Shown one piece after another: positions 40,188-49,300 of a stretch of DNA of 64,000 nucleotides (position 1 is its first letter; every line of letters begins with the position of its first letter). Source of the stretch: JAQUGA01 sp964521105 (GTDB taxonomy: Bacteria > Bacteroidota > Bacteroidia > Bacteroidales > WCHB1-69); assembly GCA_964521105.1 (NCBI GenBank), contig CAZFPO010000001.1, positions 36,679 to 100,678 on the forward strand. The letters are read 5' to 3'. A program made the translations under genes and the position numbers. The notes beneath the pieces were generated by a model. That model was not told the DNA's origin. It saw only the letters and a list, made by a program, of their open reading frames with translations, and did no database searches.

Positions 40188-41114
40188 ATGTCAAAAGTAA
40201 CTTTTAATGAATTATTAGACGCAGGTTCTCATTTTGGACATTTGCGTAGAAAATGGAACCCTAATATGGCTCCATATATTTTTATGGAAAAAAATGGTAT
40301 TCATATCATTGATTTACATAAAACTATTGCAAAAATCGATGAAGCGGCTGCTGCAATGAAACAAATTGCAAAATCAGGAAAGAAAATTTTGTTTGTTGCT
40401 ACCAAAAAACAAGCAAAAGACATCGTTGCCGAGCACGTTCGTAAAGTAAATATGCCCTATGTTGTTGAACGTTGGCCTGGTGGAATGTTAACAAATTTTG
40501 CAACCATTCGTAAAGCGGTTCGCAAAATGTCTTCGATTGATAAATTAATGACAAGCTCTTCATTTACTGATATTTCTAAACGTGAACGTCTTCAAATTCA
40601 ACGTGAAAGAGCTAAATTAGAAAAAAACTTAGGTTCTATTTCTGATTTAAATCGCTTGCCTTCAGCTATATTTGTGGTTGATGTGTTAAAAGAACATATT
40701 GCCATTGCCGAAGCACACAAATTAAATATTCCAACGTTTGCTATCGTGGATACTAATTCCGATCCTCAGTCGGTTGACTTTGCTATCCCAGCTAATGATG
40801 ACGCTTCAAAATCAATTTCGGTAATTCTTAAAGCAATGGTTGAAGCCATCGAAGAAGGATTAAATGAAAGACAATTTGATAAAGATAAAAAAGTTACAGA
40901 CGACGATGCTGAAGAAACAGACGAACAAAAAGCTAACATCCGCAGTTTGGAAGAAGTTGATGACGAGGAAATGATAGCTCAAAAAGCAAAAATTTCGGCA
41001 AAAGCAAAATTAAAAGAGGAAGAAGAAGCTGGTGAAGCCGAAAAAATGAAATCTGGTGCTAAAAAAATTGTTGCAAAAAAACCAGTGGTGAAAAAAGCAA
41101 CTCCAAAAAAATAA
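40188..41114 (+). CDS. rpsB: 30S ribosomal protein S2 with a long charged C-terminal tail
   Basis: S2 is needed for binding of S1 and for late assembly of the small subunit. Residues 1-230 are conserved (LLDAGSHFGHLRRKWNPNM, VATKKQAKDIV, YVVERWPGGMLTNF, LPSAIFVVDVLKEHIA, IPTFAIVDTNSDP). The remaining 78 residues form an acidic and then Lys/Ala-rich tail, making 308 residues against the usual 240-260. Tails like this occur in Bacteroidota. The gene is followed by tsf, the standard pairing. Confidence 0.97.
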   Translation: MSKVTFNELLDAGSHFGHLRRKWNPNMAPYIFMEKNGIHIIDLHKTIAKIDEAAAAMKQIAKSGKKILFVATKKQAKDIVAEHVRKVNMPYVVERWPGGMLTNFATIRKAVRKMSSIDKLMTSSSFTDISKRERLQIQRERAKLEKNLGSISDLNRLPSAIFVVDVLKEHIAIAEAHKLNIPTFAIVDTNSDPQSVDFAIPANDDASKSISVILKAMVEAIEEGLNERQFDKDKKVTDDDAEETDEQKANIRSLEEVDDEEMIAQKAKISAKAKLKEEEEAGEAEKMKSGAKKIVAKKPVVKKATPKK

Positions 41115-41143
41115 TTATCGTTTAACAATAAAATATACATACT

Positions 41144-41974
41144 ATGGCTATTACAGCAGCTGATGTAAATAAATTAAGAACTATGACTGGCGTTGGAATG
41201 ATGGACTGTAAAAACGCTCTTGTTGAGGCAGATGGCGATTTTGATAAAGCCATTGATATCCTTCGCAAAAAAGGTCAAAAAGTTGCAGCTAAACGTGCCG
41301 ATCGTGAAGCTAACGAAGGTTTAGTTTATGCTAAAACAAGCAATGATAACACTTTTGCAGGTGTTGTTATGATAAATTGTGAATCTGATTTCGTTGCAAA
41401 AAACGAAGAATTCGTAAATTTTGTAAAATCAGTAATCAATTTAGCAATTGATGGTAAAATTCCAACCAAAGAAGATTTATTAAGCAAAACGTTAAATGGT
41501 ACAACCATCGAAAATCATCTTATGGAGCTTACAGGCAAAATTGGAGAAAAAATTGAAATGTCGCATTATGACGTAATTAGTGCTCCATTCGTTTCTTCGT
41601 ATAACCATAATGGAAACCGATTGGCTACTATAGCGGGTTTTAATAAAGTTGTAAACAATATCGAAACCATTGGTCACGAAATAGCTATGCAAATTGCTGC
41701 TATGAGTCCTGTTGCTGTTACTCCCGAAGAAGTTACACAAGCAACAATCGACAAAGAACTAGAAATTGCTCGCGACCTTATTCGTCAAGAAGGTAAACCT
41801 GAAGATATGGTTGAAAAAATTGCTCAAGGTAAATTAAATAAGTTCTTTAAAGAAATGACATTGTTGAATCAAGAATTTATTCGTGATAATAAAAAAACAG
41901 TTGGACAATATTTAAAAGAAGCTGATAAAGATTTTACTTGCACCTCTTTTAAACGAATTCAATTGGGAGCATAA
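41144..41974 (+). CDS. tsf: Elongation factor Ts
   Basis: EF-Ts exchanges GDP for GTP on EF-Tu. The 276-residue protein shows the N-terminal UBA-like domain (VNKLRTMTGVGMMDCKNALVEADGDFDKAIDILRKKG split into the usual helices), the core CESDFVAKNEEF and HEIAMQIAAMSPVAV, and the C-terminal dimerisation part with KFFKEMTLLNQEFI. It follows rpsB by 29 bases and is followed by a clear terminator. Confidence 0.98.
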   Translation: MAITAADVNKLRTMTGVGMMDCKNALVEADGDFDKAIDILRKKGQKVAAKRADREANEGLVYAKTSNDNTFAGVVMINCESDFVAKNEEFVNFVKSVINLAIDGKIPTKEDLLSKTLNGTTIENHLMELTGKIGEKIEMSHYDVISAPFVSSYNHNGNRLATIAGFNKVVNNIETIGHEIAMQIAAMSPVAVTPEEVTQATIDKELEIARDLIRQEGKPEDMVEKIAQGKLNKFFKEMTLLNQEFIRDNKKTVGQYLKEADKDFTCTSFKRIQLGA

Positions 41975-41995
41975 TATCATTTTTTGATAAAAAAA

Positions 41996-42030
41996 TTAAA
42001 GGGGCTAATTATTAGTCCCTTTTTTTTTAT
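41996..42030 (+). terminator. Terminator after tsf
   Basis: A stem with one G-T pair (aaggggctaa with ttagtccctt) is followed by nine T, 23 bases after the tsf stop. It closes the rplM-tsf operon. Confidence 0.85.
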
Positions 42031-42070
42031 AATTTTACAATCAAATTTTGAATTCGATTAATTCTTTCGT

Positions 42071-42775
42071 ATGAAATATAAAAAAATATTATTGAAACTG
42101 AGTGGAGAATCTTTGATGGGTTCTCTAAATTCTGGAATTGACCCTCAAATATTGGACTATTTTGCTTCCGAAATTGCTGAGATTGTGAAAGAAAAAGTTA
42201 AAGTTGGGATAGTAATCGGTGGTGGAAACATTTTTAGAGGAATGCAAGGTGCTAAAAAAGGTTTTGATAGAGTGCAAGGGGATTACATGGGAATGATGGC
42301 AACGATTATTAATAGTATGGCTCTTCAATCCGCATTAGAATCTATGAATGTTCCAGCTGTGGTTTTATCGGGCTTAGCCATCGACCCAATATGCGAAAAA
42401 ATGAGTAGAAGAAGAGCCGTTCAATATTTAAATGATGGCTTTGTTGTAATTATGGCAACAGGTACTGGTAATCCTTTCTTTACTACCGATAGTGGTGCGG
42501 CTTTGCGTGGAATTGAAATTAGTGCGGATGTCCTTTTAAAAGGTACTCGCGTTGATGGAGTTTATGACTCAGACCCTGAAAAAAATCCTAATGCTGTTAA
42601 ATATTCTGAGCTTACATTCGACCAAGCGTACAAGCAAAATTTAAACATTATGGATATGACTGCTTTTACGTTATGCAAAGAAAACAATCTGCCAATTTTA
42701 GTGTTTAATATGAACGAAAAAGGAAACCTACAAAAAATTATTAATGGCAAATCAATAGGAACAATTATAAAATAA
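42071..42775 (+). CDS. pyrH: UMP kinase
   Basis: UMP kinase phosphorylates UMP to UDP in pyrimidine synthesis and is of the amino-acid-kinase fold. Motifs are ILLKLSGESLMG at the start, KVGIVIGGGNIFRG, DYMGMMATIINSMALQ, AVQYLNDGFVVIMATGTGNPFFTTDS (close to the active site) and LLKGTRVDGVYDSDPEKN. The 234-residue length is normal. The pyrH-frr order after tsf is conserved in bacteria; here a small membrane protein gene is inserted between pyrH and frr. Confidence 0.97.
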   Translation: MKYKKILLKLSGESLMGSLNSGIDPQILDYFASEIAEIVKEKVKVGIVIGGGNIFRGMQGAKKGFDRVQGDYMGMMATIINSMALQSALESMNVPAVVLSGLAIDPICEKMSRRRAVQYLNDGFVVIMATGTGNPFFTTDSGAALRGIEISADVLLKGTRVDGVYDSDPEKNPNAVKYSELTFDQAYKQNLNIMDMTAFTLCKENNLPILVFNMNEKGNLQKIINGKSIGTIIK

Positions 42776-42780
42776 TCTTT

Positions 42781-43077
42781 ATGGAAAATTTAGAAAAAAA
42801 TCCTCAGATATTAAAAAAAGCCAAAGCTAGAGTGAATTTTAAAATTCATTTAGTAGTTTATATTTTAGCAAATATCCTTTTTTGGCTTTTTTGGCGATTT
42901 ATTGGTGGGGGTGGAGAGTTGCCTTGGCCCATATTCCCCACTGGTGCTTGGGGCATTGTTGTTGTTTTTCACTATTTAATGGTTTTTTATTGGAACCAAA
43001 AACTAGTAGATAAAGAGTATGAACGATTAATTGAAAAAGAAGTAAAACAAAACTCGAATAAAATTAAAGATGAATAG
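42781..43077 (+). CDS. 2TM-domain membrane protein
   Basis: This 98-residue protein has two membrane spans (HLVVYILANILFWLFW and AWGIVVVFHYLMVFYW) joined by a loop with a Gly-rich stretch, WRFIGGGGELPWPIFP, which is the signature of the 2TM domain found fused to, or next to, histidine kinases. No kinase is attached here. Its charged C-terminal tail is likely cytoplasmic. It lies 5 bases after pyrH and 2 before frr, so it belongs to the same transcript, but a functional link is not evident. Confidence 0.75.
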   Translation: MENLEKNPQILKKAKARVNFKIHLVVYILANILFWLFWRFIGGGGELPWPIFPTGAWGIVVVFHYLMVFYWNQKLVDKEYERLIEKEVKQNSNKIKDE

Positions 43078-43079
43078 TT

Positions 43080-43643
43080 ATGAATGACGATTGTTTATTA
43101 TTGATTGAAGAAATTAAAGAAAACATGAGCAGTTCGCTCACGTTTTTCGACAGAGAATTACAAAAAATTAGAGCCGGAAAAGCAAATCCTCAAATGCTCG
43201 ATTCTGTTAAAGTCGATTATTATGGTACTCCTACAGCAATATCTCAGGTTGCTAATGTAAATACTCCCGATGCAAAGCAAATCATTGTTCAGCCATGGGA
43301 AAAAGCTATGCTTATTCCATTAGAAAAAGCAATAATGGCTGCCAATTTAGGATTTAATCCTCAAAATAATGGTGAGTTTTTACGGATTTTAGTTCCCCAA
43401 TTAACCGAAGATAGAAGAAAAGATTTAGTGAAAAAAGCTAAGTCGGAAGCCGAACAAGCTAAAGTAAATATCCGAAATGTAAGACGTAATGCTAACGACC
43501 AAGCTAAAAAATATGAAAAAGACGGAGTCCCTGAAGATGAAATTAAAAGATTAGAAGCAGATATTCAAAAAATTACGGATGAATTTATCGCAAAAATTGA
43601 TAAAATGTTTGATGCCAAGGAAAAAGATATTATGACAGTGTAA
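43080..43643 (+). CDS. frr: Ribosome recycling factor
   Basis: RRF splits the post-termination ribosome together with EF-G. The 187-residue protein shows LQKIRAGKANPQMLDSV, the PLEKAIMAANLGFNP segment, LVPQLTEDRRKDLVKKAK and VRRNANDQAKKYEKDG, the typical core of this three-helix and tRNA-shaped fold. It is the last gene of the translation block; an AT-rich stretch follows. Confidence 0.97.
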   Translation: MNDDCLLLIEEIKENMSSSLTFFDRELQKIRAGKANPQMLDSVKVDYYGTPTAISQVANVNTPDAKQIIVQPWEKAMLIPLEKAIMAANLGFNPQNNGEFLRILVPQLTEDRRKDLVKKAKSEAEQAKVNIRNVRRNANDQAKKYEKDGVPEDEIKRLEADIQKITDEFIAKIDKMFDAKEKDIMTV

Positions 43644-43782
43644 AGCTATCTTAAACAATAACTATCTGTAAAACAAGTACTTTCGTTTTAAAATTATCTA
43701 TATTTAGTTTTATCTCAATAATGAAATTGGAAAAATTTATTGTTTTTATTCAATTTTACATTAATTTAAAATTATTATACAT

Positions 43783-43790
43783 TATCTTTG
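43783..43790 (+). promoter_or_regulatory. Promoter -7 element of the T9SS protein gene
   Basis: TATCTTTG matches TAnnTTTG and is 29 bases before the start at 43819. No clear TTTG lies 19-21 bases upstream. Confidence 0.5.
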
Positions 43791-43818
43791 TAATGAATTA
43801 TTAATCAAAAAAAAAATA

Positions 43819-45651
43819 ATGAAAAAAACGTACATTTTTTTAGCAATTTTGCTGGTAAGTACCAGTATTTTTGCACAATTTAGCAAAACCAGCAACCCTA
43901 ATACTGTTGATAAAGCATTGAAGGGATATTCAAACAGTATTGGATATTTAAATCCTGCAAAAAGTGTTGCATTATTTGATAATGGACCGCTGATTACCGA
44001 TCCAGGTGCAGGTCCTTCTGGTGCAAATATGAGTTTAATACAAGATCCAAATACCAATTTTGGCTTTTCTAATTCAAAAGCTTCTTTAATGAGAGTAGCG
44101 GATGATATTAACATCCTTGCAACAAATTGGGCAATTGATTCTATCGTATTCTTCGGTTATCAAACAAATTCCACAACTGCAACATCTACTTTTACTGCAT
44201 ACACAGTTAGAATCTGGAACGGAGTTCCTAGTGCTCCTGGCAGTACAGTTGTTTGGGGTGATACAACTACTAATGTATTAACAAACTCATACTGGTCTGG
44301 TATTTACAGAGGTTCTGACTTAACTGGAACAACCCGCCCAATTATGAGAAATGTGTGTGCAACTCCTTCCTTATCACTAAATGGCGGAATGTATTGGATT
44401 GACTGGCAAGCTACTGGAAGTTTAACTTCTGGTCCTTGGGTACCAGCAGTTTCTATTGTTGGACAACCTATTACCGGAAATGCAATGCAATCAAACGATA
44501 ATACATGGGCTAATCTTTTAGATGGTGCTAATCCTCAAGGCTTACCTTTTATTATATATGGAACCGAAACCGGTGCTTATACAAACGATGTTGGTGTAAC
44601 TTCAATTACAGCTCCTGTTCAAGGTGGCTCTTTAACTGCAACTACACAAGTTAAAGTTAAAGTAAAAAACTTCCTATCAGCTAGTCAACAAAATATCCCT
44701 GTAACTTGTAAAATTAATGCTGAAGTATTAACTGGTGTTGTTGCTGGTCCAATAGCCAGTGGTGAAGAAGTTGAATATACGTTTACTTCTACAGCAAATA
44801 TGGCTGCATTTGGTGATTATTATTTTACTGCATTTACATCATTAGGTGGTGATCAAAATCTAATTAATGATACCGTTAAAAAAACAGTAACAAATTTACC
44901 TGCGGCTAGTATTAATTGGAATTTCAATCAAGGTATTCCTACTAATTTTACTCTAATTAATGATGTTAATACACCAAATACTAATGTTGCAGCTTTTGCA
45001 AATGCTTGGATTGCCACAACTGATGATGATGCTGTATTAACTGAAGATTCATGTGCTGGAAGTACATCTTGGTTTACAGCAGTTGCTCCAGCTGATCGTT
45101 GGATGATTACAAATAGTGTAACATTAACTACATCAAACATTCTACAATGGGATGCTAAATCACAAGATGGTGCTTATCTTGAAAGTTATTCTGTAAAATT
45201 ATCAACTACTGGATTTGCGAAAGCTGATTTCACAAATACATTATTTACAACCGATGGTGAAGAAGGTACATGGAAAAATAGAACTGCTAGTTTATCTGCA
45301 TTTAATGGGCAAACAGTTTACATTGCATTCGTACAACAATCAACAGATATGTTTGTATTAAAAGTTGATAATATAAAAATTTTAGGTGATGCAACAGTTG
45401 GTGTAAACTCAATTGATCAAAGTAATTTCAGAGTATATCCTAATCCTGCTAAAAATGAATTGAATATTAATACAACTTCTTCAATGAAAAATGTTAAAAT
45501 AATCAATTCTATAGGACAAACAGTTCTTAATAACTCAGTTAGTGGAACAAATTATAAAGTAAACACCTCTTCTTTTAAAGATGGAATTTATTTTGTTCAA
45601 ATTGAGACTACGAATGGTATGATAACTAAGAAATTTATAATTAGCGAATAA
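43819..45651 (+). CDS. Secreted T9SS protein with cleaved-adhesin-like (choice-of-anchor J) domain
   Basis: A signal peptide (YIFLAILLVSTSIFA) precedes an N-terminal beta-rich region (about residues 50-250, with NWAIDSIVFFGYQ), a CARDB-like segment near 270-350 (DVGVTSITAPVQGG, VKVKVKNFLSAS) and a carbohydrate-binding jelly-roll of the cleaved adhesin or choice-of-anchor J type at about 370-520 (INWNFNQGIPTNFTLIND, ADRWMITN, AFVQQSTDMFVLKVDNIKI). The end is a T9SS sorting domain (FRVYPNPAKNELNIN, then FKDGIYFVQIETTNG). Likely a surface or extracellular binding protein. It has its own promoter and terminator. Confidence 0.9.
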   Translation: MKKTYIFLAILLVSTSIFAQFSKTSNPNTVDKALKGYSNSIGYLNPAKSVALFDNGPLITDPGAGPSGANMSLIQDPNTNFGFSNSKASLMRVADDINILATNWAIDSIVFFGYQTNSTTATSTFTAYTVRIWNGVPSAPGSTVVWGDTTTNVLTNSYWSGIYRGSDLTGTTRPIMRNVCATPSLSLNGGMYWIDWQATGSLTSGPWVPAVSIVGQPITGNAMQSNDNTWANLLDGANPQGLPFIIYGTETGAYTNDVGVTSITAPVQGGSLTATTQVKVKVKNFLSASQQNIPVTCKINAEVLTGVVAGPIASGEEVEYTFTSTANMAAFGDYYFTAFTSLGGDQNLINDTVKKTVTNLPAASINWNFNQGIPTNFTLINDVNTPNTNVAAFANAWIATTDDDAVLTEDSCAGSTSWFTAVAPADRWMITNSVTLTTSNILQWDAKSQDGAYLESYSVKLSTTGFAKADFTNTLFTTDGEEGTWKNRTASLSAFNGQTVYIAFVQQSTDMFVLKVDNIKILGDATVGVNSIDQSNFRVYPNPAKNELNINTTSSMKNVKIINSIGQTVLNNSVSGTNYKVNTSSFKDGIYFVQIETTNGMITKKFIISE

Positions 45652-45664
45652 ACTATATTTAAAT

Positions 45665-45704
45665 AAAAAAAAGAGAGCTGAATTTTCAGCTCTCTTTTTT
45701 TTAT
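45665..45704 (+). terminator. Terminator after the T9SS protein gene
   Basis: A perfect stem (aagagagctgaa with ttcagctctctt) is flanked by A and T runs and ends 50 bases after the stop, so it can act in both directions. Confidence 0.85.
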
Positions 45705-45836
45705 TTAAATTATGAGCTTCGGTTGGTTGAAAAATATAAAGCATAACGTTAAATATATTTAAGAACCTCATCAAAAAAGTCCGTTGTTTGTTTAGCTTGT
45801 ATACTTTTGTAGCAAATAATATTAAATTAAAAGATT

Positions 45837-46526
45837 ATGCAATACTATTACGGACAATATTTAATTTTTGGAGTTTTTATGCTAATTAGTTGGTTAGTAA
45901 GTAATCAATTAAAAAGTCGTTTTAATAAATATTCAAAAACTCCTCTTCGGTCGGGTTTAACTGGTAGGGAAGTCGCTGAACGAATGTTACGCGAAAATGG
46001 GATTTATGATGTTAAAGTTGTTTCTGTTAGAGGTCAACTTAGCGACCATTACAATCCAGCCAATAAAACAGTTAATTTAAGTGAAGGCGTTTATCATAGT
46101 GCAAGCGTTGCAGCAGCGGCTGTTGCTGCTCACGAATGTGGACATGCAGTTCAACATGCTTCAGCATATAGGTTTTTAGAAATGCGTTCGGCACTCGTCC
46201 CTGTAGTTAGTTTTAGTTCAAGCATTATTCAATGGGTTTTACTTTTAGGAATAATATTGATAAAAGCTTTTCCTGCACTACTTTTAATTGGTATTGGTCT
46301 GTTTGCCCTTACCACCTTGTTTGCATTTATTACACTTCCAGTAGAATACGATGCATCACGTAGAGCATTGGTATGGTTGAATTCTTCGGGATTAACCTAC
46401 GACAGAGAACACGAAGAAGCAAAAGATGCTCTTAAATGGGCTGCACGTACTTACGTTGTAGGTGCATTAGCTTCATTGGCTACTTTAATGTATTATATTA
46501 TGATTTTTTTGGGGTCAAGAAGATAA
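45837..46526 (+). CDS. Membrane zinc metallopeptidase, YugP family
   Basis: The 229-residue protein belongs to the neutral zinc metallopeptidase family that includes YugP. An N-terminal span (YLIFGVFMLISWLVS) precedes a soluble part with GQLSDHYNPANKTVNLSEG and the zinc motif AAHECGHAVQH. Two or three further spans follow (SSIIQWVLLLGIILI, LLIGIGLFALTTLFAFI), then PVEYDASRRA, which contains the likely third ligand, and a last span near the end. The peptidase site faces the cytoplasm or membrane interface; the substrate is unknown. A TACTTTTG box at 45802-45809 may be its promoter. Confidence 0.88.
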   Translation: MQYYYGQYLIFGVFMLISWLVSNQLKSRFNKYSKTPLRSGLTGREVAERMLRENGIYDVKVVSVRGQLSDHYNPANKTVNLSEGVYHSASVAAAAVAAHECGHAVQHASAYRFLEMRSALVPVVSFSSSIIQWVLLLGIILIKAFPALLLIGIGLFALTTLFAFITLPVEYDASRRALVWLNSSGLTYDREHEEAKDALKWAARTYVVGALASLATLMYYIMIFLGSRR

Positions 46527-46584
46527 TTTAACAAGCACTTATCCGAAATTTTATTATCTTCGTTAAAATTATATCATAACGATT

Positions 46585-47277
46585 ATGAAAAAAATAAAAT
46601 TTCTAATTTTGTCATTCGCTGTAGTTTTTGTTTCTTGTAAATCAAACGAAACTTCAGATTCTGACAAAGTGGTTCAAACCGAAATATACCAAAACTATTC
46701 GGTAAATTATGATGCCGCAACTAAAACACAATCGGTGAGTGCCTCTTTTCGTTTTGGCGGATCAAATGGTACAACTTTGCGTTTGGTTAAGGATAGCAAA
46801 GTTTCATGGAATAATCAACCATTGCATGAAGGTAATTCAATTTTTTCGGGAACCTACTACGAAACACAAAAAGTTGGCGAAATTATTTCCGAAAATACTT
46901 TTATGTATATTGACAACGATAATAAAACGTATAAAAATGCAGTTCCTCTTTTAAAAGCCGACCCAATCGTGGAAGGTAATATTATTTCCAAACAATCTTC
47001 AAACGTTATTTCTTGGTCTGGTTTTCCTTCATCAGCAATGGATGAAGTGAAAATTATTTTAAAGGATTCTGTTAAGGAATATTATTTTTATCCCACAATT
47101 AAAGGAACTAATAATATGGTAATTAAACCATCTGAATTAAACCAGGTAAAAGAAGGAAATGCAAATATTCAAATTCAACGAACTGTAACATCCGCACTTC
47201 AAAATGGAAACGCAATAGGGGGCGAAATCTATTCGGAGTATTTATCGGTGCCAATTATTGTTAAAATTTTAAAATAA
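46585..47277 (+). CDS. Lipoprotein of unknown function
   Basis: A lipobox (LSFAVVFVSC) gives a lipid anchor near residue 19. The mature part of about 210 residues looks beta-rich, with SVNYDAATKTQSVSASFRFG, GTYYETQKVGEI and a C-terminal EYLSVPIIVKILK. I see no recognisable catalytic or binding motif. It lies 58 bases after the zinc peptidase gene on the same strand. Function not recognised. Confidence 0.7.
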   Translation: MKKIKFLILSFAVVFVSCKSNETSDSDKVVQTEIYQNYSVNYDAATKTQSVSASFRFGGSNGTTLRLVKDSKVSWNNQPLHEGNSIFSGTYYETQKVGEIISENTFMYIDNDNKTYKNAVPLLKADPIVEGNIISKQSSNVISWSGFPSSAMDEVKIILKDSVKEYYFYPTIKGTNNMVIKPSELNQVKEGNANIQIQRTVTSALQNGNAIGGEIYSEYLSVPIIVKILK

Positions 47278-47351
47278 TAAACTGTTAATTAGCTTAATAT
47301 CAGATATTAAAGTAGTTTTTGTAAATTTAATAAATAATTATTTCAAATTTA

Positions 47352-47384
47352 TTTGCTTCTAATTTTATTTTTTCATTAATTTTG
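47352..47384 (+). promoter_or_regulatory. Promoter of the second T9SS protein gene
   Basis: TTTG (47352-47355) and TAATTTTG (47377-47384) are 21 bases apart, fitting the Bacteroidota promoter. The start codon is at 47411. Confidence 0.65.
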
Positions 47385-47410
47385 TATTATTAATAACTAA
47401 AAAAATCAAC

Positions 47411-49189
47411 ATGAGAAAAATTACCTTTATTCTTATTGCAACGTTTATGAGTGTTGCAGTAATGGCACAAAGCGTTGTGAAATCTCCTACTTCAAGAGAT
47501 TATTCAATGAAAGTAAAATCTACTAGCGTAACTGTTCAAAATTCTACTAAAGAAATAAATTCGGTTACTTTTTTAAAAGAAAGTTTTGAAAGTGCAACTT
47601 TTCCACCTGCTGGATGGTCAAAATTAAACCCAGATGGTGGTACAACTGGTTGGAGTCGTCAAACTGTAGGAACAACACCTGTACCAGGTTTTAATGGTGG
47701 AGAAATAACTGCACCAAATACTACATCCAATGGGGTTGATGGAGGAAATGCTGTAGCTTTTTGTACTTATAATTCAGGTGGTGAAGATTTTAATGATCAA
47801 TGGTTGATTACACCACAAATGAGTGATGTACAGGCTACTGATACTCTTAAATTTTGGGCTATGCGTTTTTCAAAAATGTACGCTGACACCTTGCAAGTGC
47901 GTATCTCTACAACTGATGCTTCATCAGCTTCAAGTTTTTCGATTTTAGCGTTTGCATTAAATTTACCAGCAAATGATGGTGATTCTGTATGGACTTTGTA
48001 TAAAGTACCAATTGGATCTTTGGTTCCCTCGGGATCAAATATCTATGTAGGTTTCAGAGAAGCTATTGTAAATCTTGATGCTAATGGCTCCGCTTTCAGT
48101 ATTGATCTTGTAACATGGGGCGTTCTTCCTGCTATTGATGCTGCTGTAACAGAAGTTACTGTTCCTTCTCCTGCTTGTAACCTGACTAATAACGAAGAAA
48201 TCCAAGTTGTAATTAAAAATGAAGGAACTACATCTATTTCTGCTGGCTTACCTGTATACTACCAAAGAGGGACTAATACACCTGTAACTGCGAATACCAC
48301 TGCTGCAATTGCTCCCGATGCTAGTCTTACTTTCACTTTTAATAACGTTGATTTAAGTGCTCCTGGTTTAGATTCAATCAAAGCTTGGGTTGTTTTACCA
48401 AATGATGCTAATACAGCAAACGACGCTTCTGCATGGTTCTATACTTATAATGTACCTCCTTCAACTATTCCTTATACTCAAGATTTTGAAAGTCAATTAG
48501 GAATCTTAGGTTGGACAACTGTTGATGGTAATGCTGATGGTGCTTCTTGGTTTGTTGGTACATCAGCTGAATTAGCTCATGGTGGTGAAGGTTTAGCAGG
48601 TATTAGTTATAACCCAGACCGAGTAACTGCTTTAAATGACTGGTTTATTTCTACATGTATCAATATTGCTCCAGGTAATTATGCAATTACATATTGGTAT
48701 CGCGTTCAAGATGCTCAATATCCTGAAAATTTAAAAGTTGCATGGGGAAATGCTCAAACTGCTGCGGGAATGACAACTGAAATAAACGATCATCCAGGTA
48801 TTGCTAATGATACATACGCACAGGGGATTGGACATTTTACAGTAACTACTGCTGGTACATATTACTTTGGTTTCCATGCATATTCTGATGCTGACATGTA
48901 TCGTCTTCTTATTGACGATATAAACATTGCTGTGGATACAAAAGTAGATGAAACTACATTAACTTCCAGAATTTATCCTAATCCTGCTACTAGCAACATC
49001 CGTATCGAATCAAACAGTGTTATCAAAATGGTTCGTATCGTAAATGTTTTAGGTCAAGAAGTATATAGTCAAGCTGCTGCTAACCGCGGTCTTGAAGTAA
49101 ATGTTTCTAATTTGAACGATGGTGTATATTTTGTTACTATCGAAACTGCAAATGGAACTAAAACTTCAAAAATTAATATTATCAAATAA
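47411..49189 (+). CDS. Secreted T9SS protein with two cleaved-adhesin-like domains
   Basis: The signal peptide (FILIATFMSVAVMAQ) is followed by a first cleaved-adhesin or choice-of-anchor J domain (FLKESFESATFPPAGWSKLN, then DQWLITPQMSDVQATDTL), a CARDB-like segment (AVTEVTVPSPACNLTNNEE) and a second, similar domain (YTQDFESQLGILGWTTVDGN, then DWFISTCINIAPGNYAI). A T9SS domain ends the protein (SRIYPNPATSNIRIESN, then SNLNDGVYFVTIETANG). These jelly-roll domains occur in secreted adhesins and proteases of Bacteroidota. No protease triad is visible here, so a binding or adhesin role is likely. It resembles the gene at 43819. Confidence 0.9.
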   Translation: MRKITFILIATFMSVAVMAQSVVKSPTSRDYSMKVKSTSVTVQNSTKEINSVTFLKESFESATFPPAGWSKLNPDGGTTGWSRQTVGTTPVPGFNGGEITAPNTTSNGVDGGNAVAFCTYNSGGEDFNDQWLITPQMSDVQATDTLKFWAMRFSKMYADTLQVRISTTDASSASSFSILAFALNLPANDGDSVWTLYKVPIGSLVPSGSNIYVGFREAIVNLDANGSAFSIDLVTWGVLPAIDAAVTEVTVPSPACNLTNNEEIQVVIKNEGTTSISAGLPVYYQRGTNTPVTANTTAAIAPDASLTFTFNNVDLSAPGLDSIKAWVVLPNDANTANDASAWFYTYNVPPSTIPYTQDFESQLGILGWTTVDGNADGASWFVGTSAELAHGGEGLAGISYNPDRVTALNDWFISTCINIAPGNYAITYWYRVQDAQYPENLKVAWGNAQTAAGMTTEINDHPGIANDTYAQGIGHFTVTTAGTYYFGFHAYSDADMYRLLIDDINIAVDTKVDETTLTSRIYPNPATSNIRIESNSVIKMVRIVNVLGQEVYSQAAANRGLEVNVSNLNDGVYFVTIETANGTKTSKINIIK

Positions 49190-49208
49190 TTTTAATTTTA
49201 AATAATTT

Positions 49209-49245
49209 TAAAAGCCCTGCAAAATTTGCAGGGCTTTTTTTTTGA
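49209..49245 (+). terminator. Terminator after the second T9SS protein gene
   Basis: A 14-bp perfect stem (aaaagccctgcaaa with tttgcagggctttt) with a following T run, 22 bases after the stop. Confidence 0.88.
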
Positions 49246-49300
49246 AATTTGGTTGTAAACCTATTTTTTGTAATTTTACAAAAAATAAAAACTTATAAAC

